From contig JACQEW010000094.1 of NCBI GenBank assembly GCA_016200365.1, forward strand, positions 1 to 7,523: a stretch of 7,523 nucleotides of DNA. Reading direction: 5' to 3'. The position numbers and the translations under genes are program-made. The notes under the pieces are model-generated. The model was not told the DNA's origin. It worked only from the letters and a program-made list of their open reading frames with translations, and did not search any database. How positions within the stretch are numbered: the first letter of the stretch is position 1; each line of letters opens with the position of its first letter. This stretch comes from Nitrospinota bacterium (GTDB lineage: Bacteria; Nitrospinota; Nitrospinia; UBA9942). Shown here in pieces: positions 1 through 5,936 of the stretch.

Positions 1-9
1 AAAAAACAC

Positions 10-38
10 TTGACATCTTTATATTAATATATTAGATT
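10..38 (+). promoter_or_regulatory. Probable sigma70-type promoter of the arsR operon
   Basis: A perfect -35 hexamer TTGACA lies at 10-15. A 17-base spacer leads to TAGATT at 33-38, which matches 4 of 6 positions of the TATAAT consensus. This would start transcription around 45-50, leaving a short leader before the arsR ATG at 70. The -35 is strong and the -10 is weak, which would suit a regulated promoter. It is the only convincing promoter seen in the window. Confidence 0.6.
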
Positions 39-49
39 ATTCGCATATA
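28..49. promoter_or_regulatory. Imperfect palindrome, probable ArsR-family operator
   Basis: A 22-bp AT-rich imperfect palindrome has outer halves TATAT (28-32) and ATATA (45-49), and inner GA (35-36) mirrored by TC (41-42). Eight of 11 base pairs of the dyad match. It covers the candidate -10 hexamer and the expected transcription start, so a bound repressor would block RNA polymerase. ArsR-family repressors commonly autoregulate from such sites. A separate perfect 10-bp palindrome, ATATTAATAT, lies just upstream at 21-30 and could be part of the site or simply AT-rich spacer. Confidence 0.5.
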
Positions 50-69
50 ATAAAATTGTGGAGGGGAGA

Positions 70-396
70 ATGGATAAGAGAATTTATGAGATGCATGCCG
101 GTATCTGCTGTATATTCAGCAATCCAAAAAGATTGGAGATTATAGACCTCCTTCGTGATGGAGAAAAGTCCGTCAACGAGCTTTCAAGCCTTATGGAGAT
201 ACCCCAGGCAAATCTGTCGCAGCATCTATCACTTATGAGGCAGAGCGGAATACTGGATACGAGGAGAGAGGGAGTAAATATCTATTACAGTATTGCCAAC
301 CCAAAAGTGATAAAGGCATTTGAAATCATGCGGGAAGTTCTCCTTGAGCAGCTCTCAAGGCATGAGAAGTTGGCCAAAAAAATAAAGATTGCATAG
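70..396 (+). CDS. ArsR/SmtB-family winged-helix transcriptional repressor
   Basis: A 108-aa protein of the usual size for a dimeric ArsR-family repressor. The pattern SNPKRLEIIDLL (residues 17-28), the helix-turn-helix around residues 40-66 (NELSSLMEIPQANLSQHLSL, then MRQSGIL) and the wing TRREGVNIYYSI (69-80) are typical. The only cysteines are the adjacent pair C13-C14 in the first helix, with H9 one helical turn earlier. The ELCVCDL metal site of classical arsenic ArsR is absent, and so is the cysteine in the second helix that BigR and SqrR use. The ligand is therefore unknown; thiol chemistry at C13/C14 is an inference. I chose ATG at 70 rather than the in-frame GTG at 58 because GGAGGGG (60-66) gives a well-placed ribosome site. 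It is the first gene of the unit, below its probable operator, and the next gene starts 16 bases after its stop. Confidence 0.88.
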   Translation: MDKRIYEMHAGICCIFSNPKRLEIIDLLRDGEKSVNELSSLMEIPQANLSQHLSLMRQSGILDTRREGVNIYYSIANPKVIKAFEIMREVLLEQLSRHEKLAKKIKIA

Positions 397-399
397 GAA

Positions 400-407
400 G
401 GGGGTGA
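400..407 (+). promoter_or_regulatory. Ribosome binding site that sets the start of the small exported protein
   Basis: GGGGGTGA at 400-407 closely resembles the consensus GGAGGTGA and stands 5 bases before ATG 413. This favours ATG 413 over the in-frame ATG at 389, which would overlap the end of arsR and place charged residues ahead of the signal peptide. Confidence 0.6.
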
Positions 408-412
408 AAGGA

Positions 413-778
413 ATGAAGGGGCAAATAAAAAATCTTTTATATCTTCTCTCTCTTATGGGATATTTATTGTTCTTTTCCTCTGTAACAATGGGGGAGGAGG
501 CAGATAAGATTATTATAGCAAAGGGCACACTTACTACGGAGAGGTGTTTGAAATCGCCTGTCTGCTATTTAGAGTGGTATGACCCATCGTCTTTAATACT
601 TTTTACTGGGAAGAGGACTGTATACCATCTAAAAGTCAATGAGATTCCTAAATGGAAATTCGGCTCAGGTTTTGGAAAACAGGTGGCTATAAAGGGGATT
701 CTAAAGGGGAATAAGATAATAGTAAATGACCTTTTACCTCTGGAAGGAGGAGGTAAGATGTCAAAGGCATGCTTATGA
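413..778 (+). CDS. Small exported protein of unknown function, possible OB-like fold
   Basis: A 121-aa protein whose N-terminus (residues 1-27) is a signal peptide: KGQIK, a hydrophobic stretch LLYLLSLMGYLLFFSSV, then a likely cleavage near TMG/EEA. The mature part is rich in beta-strand-like segments (KIIIAKGTL, LILFTG, VYHLKV, VAIKGIL, KIIVNDLL). The alternating V-x-I-K-G-x-L-x-G-x-x-I-x-V pattern near the end recalls small OB-fold proteins; this is a weak structural impression. C45 and C51 (C-x5-C) could form a disulfide in the periplasm. I do not recognise a family. The last residues (EGGGKMSKACL) are encoded by a strong Shine-Dalgarno sequence and the bases after it, so the tail is probably not functionally constrained. 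The stop TGA (776-778) overlaps the next start as ATGA. Position between a repressor and a rhodanese suggests a periplasmic accessory role. Confidence 0.7.
   Translation: MKGQIKNLLYLLSLMGYLLFFSSVTMGEEADKIIIAKGTLTTERCLKSPVCYLEWYDPSSLILFTGKRTVYHLKVNEIPKWKFGSGFGKQVAIKGILKGNKIIVNDLLPLEGGGKMSKACL
745..760 (+). promoter_or_regulatory. Strong orphan Shine-Dalgarno plus ATG, out of frame with the rhodanese
   Basis: AGGAGGAGGT (745-754) followed at ideal spacing by ATG (758-760) is the best ribosome site in the window besides the very similar one before the transporter gene (GGAGGAGGTGG, 1963-1973). This ATG opens only a 6-codon frame (MSKACL) that ends at TGA 776-778. The true rhodanese frame is entered at ATG 775 (or 769). 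It may be a relic of the original rhodanese start, or it may load ribosomes that re-initiate at the ATGA overlap. Confidence 0.5.
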
Positions 779-1728
779 AATTTCCAATTTCCAATTTTCA
801 ATTTCCAATTTCTGTAACCCTTATCATTTTTGCCCTCGTAATTGGTTGTCAGAAAACCGGAGAGATAGGGGATAAGTCCACAGAGGTTAAAGTCCTGCCC
901 GGGTATTTAGCTGAAAGTGAGGAGCTCGCCTCGCTGCTCGATAAGCCTGATGTGGTAATAGTTGATGCACGGTCAGAGGATAAATACAAGAAATTTCATA
1001 TACCCAATGCCGTGAACATACCTAAAACTCTCTTTCGGACACCTGAAGATATTGAGTATAAAAAGGGTGCTGGTTTTGTCATTCCTGCTGAAAAGGCTGA
1101 AAAGGTATTTGGTGAGGCTGGTATCGGTGTTAATAGCAGGGTCATTGTATATGACAGTGTTACCTTTCCAGATGCAAGTATAATCTGGACATTGCTTAAA
1201 TATTATGGACACGATAATGTGCAGATATTAAAGGGTGGATATGAAAGATGGGTTTCTGAAGGGCATCCTGTAACCCAAGAGACAAAGTCACTTAAAAAGG
1301 TTGATTTTAAAGCCACACCAAGACCTGAAATGGTTGCCACATTGAGCTATCTGCTCGATAGAAAGAAGGATGTAACAATTCTTGATATGCGCACCTTTGC
1401 CGAATATATTGGCACCAATTCTGCTGGCAATAAGAGGGGAGGTTCTATCCCTGATGCTATTAATATTGAATGGGTTGAACTTGCAGGTGATTCTACGGTT
1501 AAGTCGGCTGAGGAATTACAGAGGATACTCAATAAATACCGTATCAGTAGAGATAAGGAGATTGTTACTTACTGTAACTGGGGTATAGGGAGGTCAACCT
1601 ATGGATTTATGATGTTGAAGATGCTTGGTTTTGAAAAGGTCAGGGTCTATGGTGGCTCGATGGAGGAGTGGTCGGCAAGGGCAGATTTGCCAATAGGGGA
1701 TGTGAAAAACATCCCTGCTGATTTGTAA
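775..1728 (+). CDS. Periplasmic tandem-rhodanese lipoprotein (sulfurtransferase)
   Basis: A 317-aa protein with two rhodanese domains, as in thiosulfate/3-mercaptopyruvate sulfurtransferases. A hydrophobic signal (residues 12-24) ends in a lipobox-like VIG-C25, so a lipoprotein facing the periplasm is predicted. Domain 1 spans about 44-165 (VVIVDARSEDKYKKFHIPNA, GGYERWVSEGHP) and has D127 in its VYDSVTFPDA loop, so it is catalytically silent. Domain 2 spans about 185-305 (TILDMRTFAEY, VYGGSMEEWSA) and carries the active-site cysteine C267 in YCNWGIGRS, matching the C-x-x-G-x-x-R/T-S rhodanese loop. The family moves sulfane sulfur from thiosulfate or similar donors to a thiophilic acceptor. 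I prefer ATG 775 because it overlaps the upstream stop as ATGA, with AAAGG 7 bases before it; ATG 769 is also possible. Oddly, residues 3-13 (FPISNFQFPIS) are encoded by a tandem heptamer repeat, so the start of the signal peptide is repeat-derived. It follows the small exported protein in one unit. Confidence 0.87.
   Translation: MKFPISNFQFPISVTLIIFALVIGCQKTGEIGDKSTEVKVLPGYLAESEELASLLDKPDVVIVDARSEDKYKKFHIPNAVNIPKTLFRTPEDIEYKKGAGFVIPAEKAEKVFGEAGIGVNSRVIVYDSVTFPDASIIWTLLKYYGHDNVQILKGGYERWVSEGHPVTQETKSLKKVDFKATPRPEMVATLSYLLDRKKDVTILDMRTFAEYIGTNSAGNKRGGSIPDAINIEWVELAGDSTVKSAEELQRILNKYRISRDKEIVTYCNWGIGRSTYGFMMLKMLGFEKVRVYGGSMEEWSARADLPIGDVKNIPADL
781..812. repeat. 7-bp tandem repeat (TTTYCAA) inside the rhodanese signal peptide
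   Basis: Four heptamers, TTTCCAA (781-787), TTTCCAA (788-794), TTTTCAA (795-801) and TTTCCAA (802-808), followed by a partial TTTC. Because 7 is not a multiple of 3, gain or loss of one unit would put the rhodanese start out of frame. Confidence 0.85.
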
Positions 1729-1752
1729 ATGCAGGGGAATTATAAAAAATTT

Positions 1753-1944
1753 GCCACAGAGGCACGGAGACACAGAGATAACAAATTCAAATGTCAAAAT
1801 CCAAATGCCAAACAAAGCTCAAAACCCAAAAGATCAAAAAAAACCTTTTTGGATTTTGGATTTTAGACCGGGGCACCCGCAAAGCGGGTCGTGACATTTG
1901 AAATTTGGATTTTGTCTTTCTCTGTGCCTCTGTGTCTCCGTGGC
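1753..1944. repeat. Composite noncoding repeat element with inverted ends
   Basis: The 250-base gap between rhodanese and transporter is almost filled by this element. The left end (1753-1778, GCCACAGAGGCACGG, then AGACACAGAGA) and the reverse complement of the right end (1919-1944) match at 22 of 26 positions. Inside, AAATTCAAATGTC (1783-1795) is mirrored by GACATTTGAAATTT (1893-1906). The left interior is a degenerate 7-bp-periodic series (AAATTCA, AATGTCA, AAATCCA, AATGCCA at 1783-1810), and GGATTTT is repeated at 1851-1864. Structure is that of a nested, non-autonomous insertion; no protein-coding capacity is evident. The short minus-strand frames across it are translations of the repeat. 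Confidence 0.8.
1875..1889. repeat. GC-rich hairpin inside the composite repeat
   Basis: ACCCGC-AAA-GCGGGT is a perfect 6-bp stem with a 3-base loop, standing out from AT-rich surroundings. It is not followed by a T-run on either strand, so it does not look like an intrinsic terminator. It is more likely a structural part of the surrounding repeat, though it could slow transcription between rhodanese and transporter. Confidence 0.6.
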
Positions 1945-1962
1945 TAATTAGGTTTTTGTTCT

Positions 1963-1973
1963 GGAGGAGGTGG
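1963..1973 (+). promoter_or_regulatory. Strong ribosome binding site that sets the transporter start
   Basis: GGAGGAGGTGG lies directly upstream of two in-frame candidate starts: GTG 1970, which would sit inside the site, and ATG 1979, which is properly spaced. ATG 1979 is therefore chosen. Confidence 0.7.
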
Positions 1974-1978
1974 TTAAG

Positions 1979-3076
1979 ATGAAGATACTGAGTGGGCTTA
2001 TTATCGGTGCAATCTTTGGTTTCATGCTTCATAGAGGGGGGCTTGTGAGATATTCCCGAATAATAGGGGCATTGCTGTTGAGGGATTTTAAGGCAATGAA
2101 TTTCATGTTTACAGGGCTTGCAGTAGCGGCTATTTTATATGGTCTCTCCGATTTGCTTAATCTTGGGACAGTTCCGCGGATTAATGGATATTTTGGCATT
2201 GGTCACATTATCGGAGGGATTCTTTTTGGGATTGGTATGGGTGTTGCCGGTCTCTGTCCAGGTACCTGTGCAGCAAGATTCTCATCAGGGAAGTTATTGA
2301 TAGGGGTGGGTGTAGTGGGTGTCTTTGTAGGGGTCTTTATGTATGATATCCTCTTCCCTGTAGTCAGCGCCCTTGGAGGAGAGCCAAAGTTTATTACCCT
2401 GGCGATGTTTTTTGATATTTCTTACGGTTATCTTGCTATTATCTTTGGACTTCTTTTTATAGGTATGAGTTTCTTCTTATCACTAATAGACCCGTCTAAG
2501 AAGTTTGACAATATTGAGAAAGGAAAAAACCTTCTACAAAGAGAATGGGGATGGTTTTCAACAGGGGTGGTTGCAGGAATAATGATATTTATCAGCACTG
2601 CCATTGGGGAGTATCTCTCCTTTGCCGGTGGTTTCCTTGCCCTGGGAGCGCATCTGTCATCCATCTTTGGCTATTCCTTTCAGAGTGTCCCTTCATTGAA
2701 TGAAAGCACCCTATGGCGAGCCATGTTATCTTTAGGGGTCTTCCCAGGGGCATTGTTAAGCTCCTATCTTGCAGGGACAATCAGTCAGGAGAAGGTTACA
2801 CCCCTTTTTCGGGAGGCATTCAGCTCCAATATAGGACTCAGGGGTTTCACAGTATTTACCAGTGGAGCCTTAATGACTTTTGGCGCCCTCATTGGTGGAG
2901 GATGCACAACAGGCGCCTTTATGTCAGGCTGGCCCACATTATCAATAGGTAGTTTTGTAATGGGGGGGACATTTTTTTTAGTTGCAATGATAATGGCAAA
3001 TATTATGTTCATAGGCAGATACCGTCTTGTAAGAGAGGTTAAGGAGAAGTTCAGACTCAATCTGGCAAATGATTAA
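1979..3076 (+). CDS. YeeE/YedE-family sulfur-compound transporter (inner membrane)
   Basis: A 365-aa polytopic membrane protein with about nine hydrophobic segments and two related halves, as in the YeeE/YedE (Sulf_transp) family. The half-signatures are GMGVAGLCPGTCAARFSSG (C93 and C97) and GALIGGGCTTGAFMSGWP (C309). Family members such as TsuA import thiosulfate through a relay of conserved cysteines; YedE relatives are also linked to selenium metabolism. There are only these three cysteines. The pair C-P-G-T-C in the first half is notable, and no cysteine is seen in the early second half (about residues 195-285). Direction of transport and substrate cannot be read from sequence. The start is ATG 1979 below GGAGGAGGTGG. 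It sits between a rhodanese and a molybdoenzyme, which fits traffic of a reduced sulfur species. No soluble TusA-like partner is seen. Confidence 0.88.
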   Translation: MKILSGLIIGAIFGFMLHRGGLVRYSRIIGALLLRDFKAMNFMFTGLAVAAILYGLSDLLNLGTVPRINGYFGIGHIIGGILFGIGMGVAGLCPGTCAARFSSGKLLIGVGVVGVFVGVFMYDILFPVVSALGGEPKFITLAMFFDISYGYLAIIFGLLFIGMSFFLSLIDPSKKFDNIEKGKNLLQREWGWFSTGVVAGIMIFISTAIGEYLSFAGGFLALGAHLSSIFGYSFQSVPSLNESTLWRAMLSLGVFPGALLSSYLAGTISQEKVTPLFREAFSSNIGLRGFTVFTSGALMTFGALIGGGCTTGAFMSGWPTLSIGSFVMGGTFFLVAMIMANIMFIGRYRLVREVKEKFRLNLAND

Positions 3077-3081
3077 ATACA

Positions 3082-3105
3082 TAGCTTATGGCTTATAGCT
3101 TATAG
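3082..3105. repeat. Short 7-bp tandem repeat (TRGCTTA)
   Basis: TAGCTTA (3082-3088), TGGCTTA (3089-3095) and TAGCTTA (3096-3102), then TAG, just after the transporter stop. It has the same 7-bp period as the following array. Its TAGCTT can pair with AAGCTA of the next array to form a hairpin, but no T-run follows to make a terminator. Confidence 0.75.
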
Positions 3106-3110
3106 TAAAA

Positions 3111-3180
3111 AGCTAACAGCTAAAAGCTAACAGCTAAAAGCTAACAGCTAAAAGCTAAAAGCTAAAAGCTCAAAGCTATT
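3111..3180. repeat. 14-bp tandem array abutting the molybdoenzyme alpha start
   Basis: Five 14-bp units in register. AGCTAACAGCTAAA occurs three times exactly (3111-3124, 3125-3138, 3139-3152), then AGCTAAAAGCTAAA (3153-3166), then a degenerate AGCTCAAAGCTATT (3167-3180). Each unit is two 7-bp AGCTNAN heptamers. The array ends 5 bases before the alpha ATG and occupies the whole space where a ribosome site and any local promoter would lie. Units are adjacent without unique spacers, so this is not a CRISPR array. Confidence 0.9.
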
Positions 3181-3185
3181 TTTTT

Positions 3186-5933
3186 ATGGACATAAACAGA
3201 AGAGAATTTATTAAAGTAAGTGCAGCGGCAGGGGCCGCTACCATGCTTTACCCTGCCTGCTTTACCCAATCAGAAAAAGGGGTATATGTCCCTGAGGAGT
3301 TAAGGAGTGTAAGTGACTTTACCCTTGATCTTTATAAAAATGAACTTGTTGGAACAAGGGGAAGCAGCACAGGTTATTCACCACACTGTGTTAATTGTAA
3401 AGGCAACTGTGCATGGCAGACATTTGAAAAAGATGGGCGTATTGTAAGGGAGGAGCAGGTAGCAGGTTATCCCCAGATAGCCCCTGATATACCCGATGCA
3501 AATCCGAGGGGCTGTAACAAGGGTGCGCTTCACTCACAGTCCCTTTATGAAGGGGACCGCATCTTATATCCTATGAAGAGAGCTGGTGCGAGGGGGGAGC
3601 GGAAATGGAAGAGGATAAGCTGGGATGAGGCATTGGAGGAGATAGCAGAGAAGGTAGTAGATATGGCAAGTAAAGGGGAATTTGAAAAGATAATGGTTCA
3701 TGCAGGGACAGGGATACTCTCCCCTGTGCGCAGGTCTGCTGCACTTCGTTTTGGCTCTCTGCTTGGCGCTGTCAGATTCAATGTGGCAAGTGCTGTTGGA
3801 GATATGTTCCCCGGTGCAACTATTGCCTATGGCATCTCTACAGTGGGCTGCACATCTGAGGCGTGGTATGAGGCAGATTACCTTCTCCTGTGGGGTATAA
3901 ATCCTACTGTCACAAGGATACCCGATGCCCATTATATCTATGAGGGAAAATACAGGGGATCGAGGGTTGTATCCATATCGCCCGATTATAATCCTACGGC
4001 AAGACAGAGCAGCCTCTGGATACCGATAAATCCCGGCACAGACAGCTTTCTTGCAATGTCAATGAGTTATGCGATTATAAAGGAAGGTCTCTATGACAGG
4101 GAATTTATAAGAGAGCAGACAAATCTTCCATTTTTGATTAAGGTTAAAGATGGCAGATTTTTAAGAGAATCAGATTTGATGAAGGGTGGAGAAGATAATA
4201 CCTTTTATTATTATGATGAGAATAAAGAAGGCATCGTAAAGGTCAGGGGGAGTGTTGGCAGTAATGAGCTAACCCTTGAGCTCGGGGATATAAAGCCTGC
4301 TTTAGAGGGAATTTTCAAGATTAAGAATAAAGATGGGGAGGAGATAGAAGTTACCACAGTCTTTGAAATGATAAAAAGAGAGGTAGAGAAATTCCCTCCT
4401 GAAGATACTCAAAAATTTACTGGGATAAACCCTGGCATAGTCTATGATGAGGCGAGGAGATTTGCAAAGGCAAAGAAGGCAATAATAATGCAGGGGTATC
4501 GGGTGCATAAATATTTTTGGGGTGTGCTCACATGCTGGGGAGCGGCATTAATGCTGGCTTTGACAGGTCATGCAGGGAGAAGGGGCGGACTGGACATAGA
4601 TAATGAATGGGGACTCGGAGATTTGGGTTTGCTCGGCTCGCCAAAACCAGCCCGTTTTGGCTCAGGATTCCTTGGGGAGTGGATGGATGGAGAGATGTGG
4701 AGGAGTTTCCTTTCTCATTACGATGATGGGGAATTAAAGGCAAAGGCAGGGATTGATAAGAAGGGACTATTAGGGCAGATAGATAAGGCAGTTAAAGAGG
4801 AGGGATTCCCTTATTTTGGCAAGCCAAGGCTCATGTTTTTATTCCACGATAATCGTTTTTCCCATGACTCTGCCCAGAAACAGACTGAAAAGGCAATCCT
4901 CGATTCTGTTGACCTTTATGTAAATGTAAACTATCGGATAGATTCCTCATCATCCCTATCAGATATAATTCTCCCCTCTGTAACAAACTATGAAAGTTAT
5001 GAGGTAAGGATAGACCCCGGTTACGGGAGATTTGCAAATATCATGTTGCCGCCTCCGGGGCTTAAGCTTCATGGCGAGGTAAAGTCTGAGTGGGAGATAT
5101 GTATGCTCCTATGCAAGAAGATTCAGGAGGCAGCCAGGAGGAAAGGTATAGGAAAGATAGATGACCCAAAACTGAAGACAACGAGAAATCTTGATACTTT
5201 ATACGAAGATTTTATTACAGTAGGCGATAAGGAAATAAAGGATTATAAGGGTGTTCTGGAATGGGTAATGGGCCGAATGCCAGCCTTACAGGGAGCAACG
5301 ATAGAAAAGGCAAGAGAGAAAGGATTCCTTGTCCCAGGCAGGGCTGCCGGACAGACAAGCCCGTTATATCCTGACAGACCATTCTATCCCTTTGAGTTTC
5401 AGGTGCAGCTCAAGCAGCCCTATTTTACAACCTCTGGAAGACAGCAGTTTTATGTAGACGAGGAGTTCTATATGAAATTAGGATTTGCAACACCTACAGG
5501 GAGGGAGCCTGTCAGACCCAAAAGGTATCCCTTTGCATATTATACCCCTCATACTCGTTATGGCATCCATACAACCTGGAGGATGAACAAATATCATTTA
5601 AGACTCCAGAGGGGTGAGCCTGCAATCTATATAAACCCAAAGATTGCTGCTGATAAAGGGGTAAGGGATGGTGATAGGGTAAGGGTATTCAATGATGTAG
5701 GGGAGATGTTTGTAATGGCAAAGCTGCACTCAGGCACACCTCAAAATGCCATCTGGATAGAGCATGCCTGGGAGAACTTGCAATTTAAAGATGGAAAGGG
5801 CTATAACAATGTCGTCCCCGGTGTCATAACTCCGCTTGAGATTGTGGGGAATTATGGACACATGAGCTTTAACCCATTCTGGGATGGGAATCAGATTACA
5901 AGCGAGACATCGGTGGATATTGAGAAGATGTAG
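3186..5933 (+). CDS. Tat-exported type II DMSO-reductase-family molybdopterin oxidoreductase, catalytic alpha subunit
   Basis: A 915-aa protein aligned by eye with NarG/SerA/DdhA/EbdA-type enzymes. A Tat signal R5-R6-E-F-I-K begins it, followed by a mild hydrophobic stretch to about residue 26. The FS0 [4Fe-4S] site reads H67-C68-V-N-C71-K-G-N-C75, then C110 after 34 residues, with NarG-like spacing and IVREEQ...YPQ...NPRGCNKG as in SerA/DdhA-type enzymes. D206 in VGDMFPG lies at the NarG Asp ligand to molybdenum, which places it in type II. Further family blocks are LLWGINPTVTRIPDAHY (about 235-251), VSISPDYNPTARQSSLW, SLSDIILPSVTNYE and the C-terminal cofactor domain (YTPHTRYGIHTTW, then INPKIAADKGVRDGDRVRVFN). 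The substrate is not predictable; nitrate, selenate, chlorate, hydrocarbon and DMS enzymes share this fold. The start is fixed by the Tat motif, yet no Shine-Dalgarno precedes it because a tandem repeat runs to 3180. Its partner beta follows after a palindromic element. Confidence 0.92.
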   Translation: MDINRREFIKVSAAAGAATMLYPACFTQSEKGVYVPEELRSVSDFTLDLYKNELVGTRGSSTGYSPHCVNCKGNCAWQTFEKDGRIVREEQVAGYPQIAPDIPDANPRGCNKGALHSQSLYEGDRILYPMKRAGARGERKWKRISWDEALEEIAEKVVDMASKGEFEKIMVHAGTGILSPVRRSAALRFGSLLGAVRFNVASAVGDMFPGATIAYGISTVGCTSEAWYEADYLLLWGINPTVTRIPDAHYIYEGKYRGSRVVSISPDYNPTARQSSLWIPINPGTDSFLAMSMSYAIIKEGLYDREFIREQTNLPFLIKVKDGRFLRESDLMKGGEDNTFYYYDENKEGIVKVRGSVGSNELTLELGDIKPALEGIFKIKNKDGEEIEVTTVFEMIKREVEKFPPEDTQKFTGINPGIVYDEARRFAKAKKAIIMQGYRVHKYFWGVLTCWGAALMLALTGHAGRRGGLDIDNEWGLGDLGLLGSPKPARFGSGFLGEWMDGEMWRSFLSHYDDGELKAKAGIDKKGLLGQIDKAVKEEGFPYFGKPRLMFLFHDNRFSHDSAQKQTEKAILDSVDLYVNVNYRIDSSSSLSDIILPSVTNYESYEVRIDPGYGRFANIMLPPPGLKLHGEVKSEWEICMLLCKKIQEAARRKGIGKIDDPKLKTTRNLDTLYEDFITVGDKEIKDYKGVLEWVMGRMPALQGATIEKAREKGFLVPGRAAGQTSPLYPDRPFYPFEFQVQLKQPYFTTSGRQQFYVDEEFYMKLGFATPTGREPVRPKRYPFAYYTPHTRYGIHTTWRMNKYHLRLQRGEPAIYINPKIAADKGVRDGDRVRVFNDVGEMFVMAKLHSGTPQNAIWIEHAWENLQFKDGKGYNNVVPGVITPLEIVGNYGHMSFNPFWDGNQITSETSVDIEKM

Positions 5934-5936
5934 AAA

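Noticed and set aside
58..69. GTG 58 as the start of arsR
   Set aside because: It would translate the ribosome binding site itself; ATG 70 sits at normal distance from GGAGGGG.
389..412. ATG 389 as the start of the small exported protein
   Set aside because: It lies inside arsR without a ribosome site; ATG 413 has a well-placed GGGGGTGA and starts directly with a signal peptide.
1875..1889. Intrinsic terminator between rhodanese and transporter
   Set aside because: The stem is good but neither strand has a T-run after it.
1787..2032. Open frame on the minus strand across the rhodanese-transporter gap
   Set aside because: Its translation (SHGDTEAQRK, PRSKIQNP) comes wholly from the composite repeat and the start of the transporter gene; such peptides are typical false ORFs from this repeat type.
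775..3076. The YTD cluster linked to sulfur disproportionation
   Set aside because: Only a YeeE/YedE protein and a rhodanese are present; no TusA or DsrE-like gene is seen.
3111..3180. CRISPR-like array
   Set aside because: Units are 14 bp and directly adjacent, without unique spacers; it is a simple tandem repeat.
3249..3263. Lipoprotein processing of alpha at C25 (LYPAC)
   Set aside because: The residue at -3 is Tyr and at -2 Pro, which does not fit a lipobox; a normal Tat cleavage nearby is more likely.
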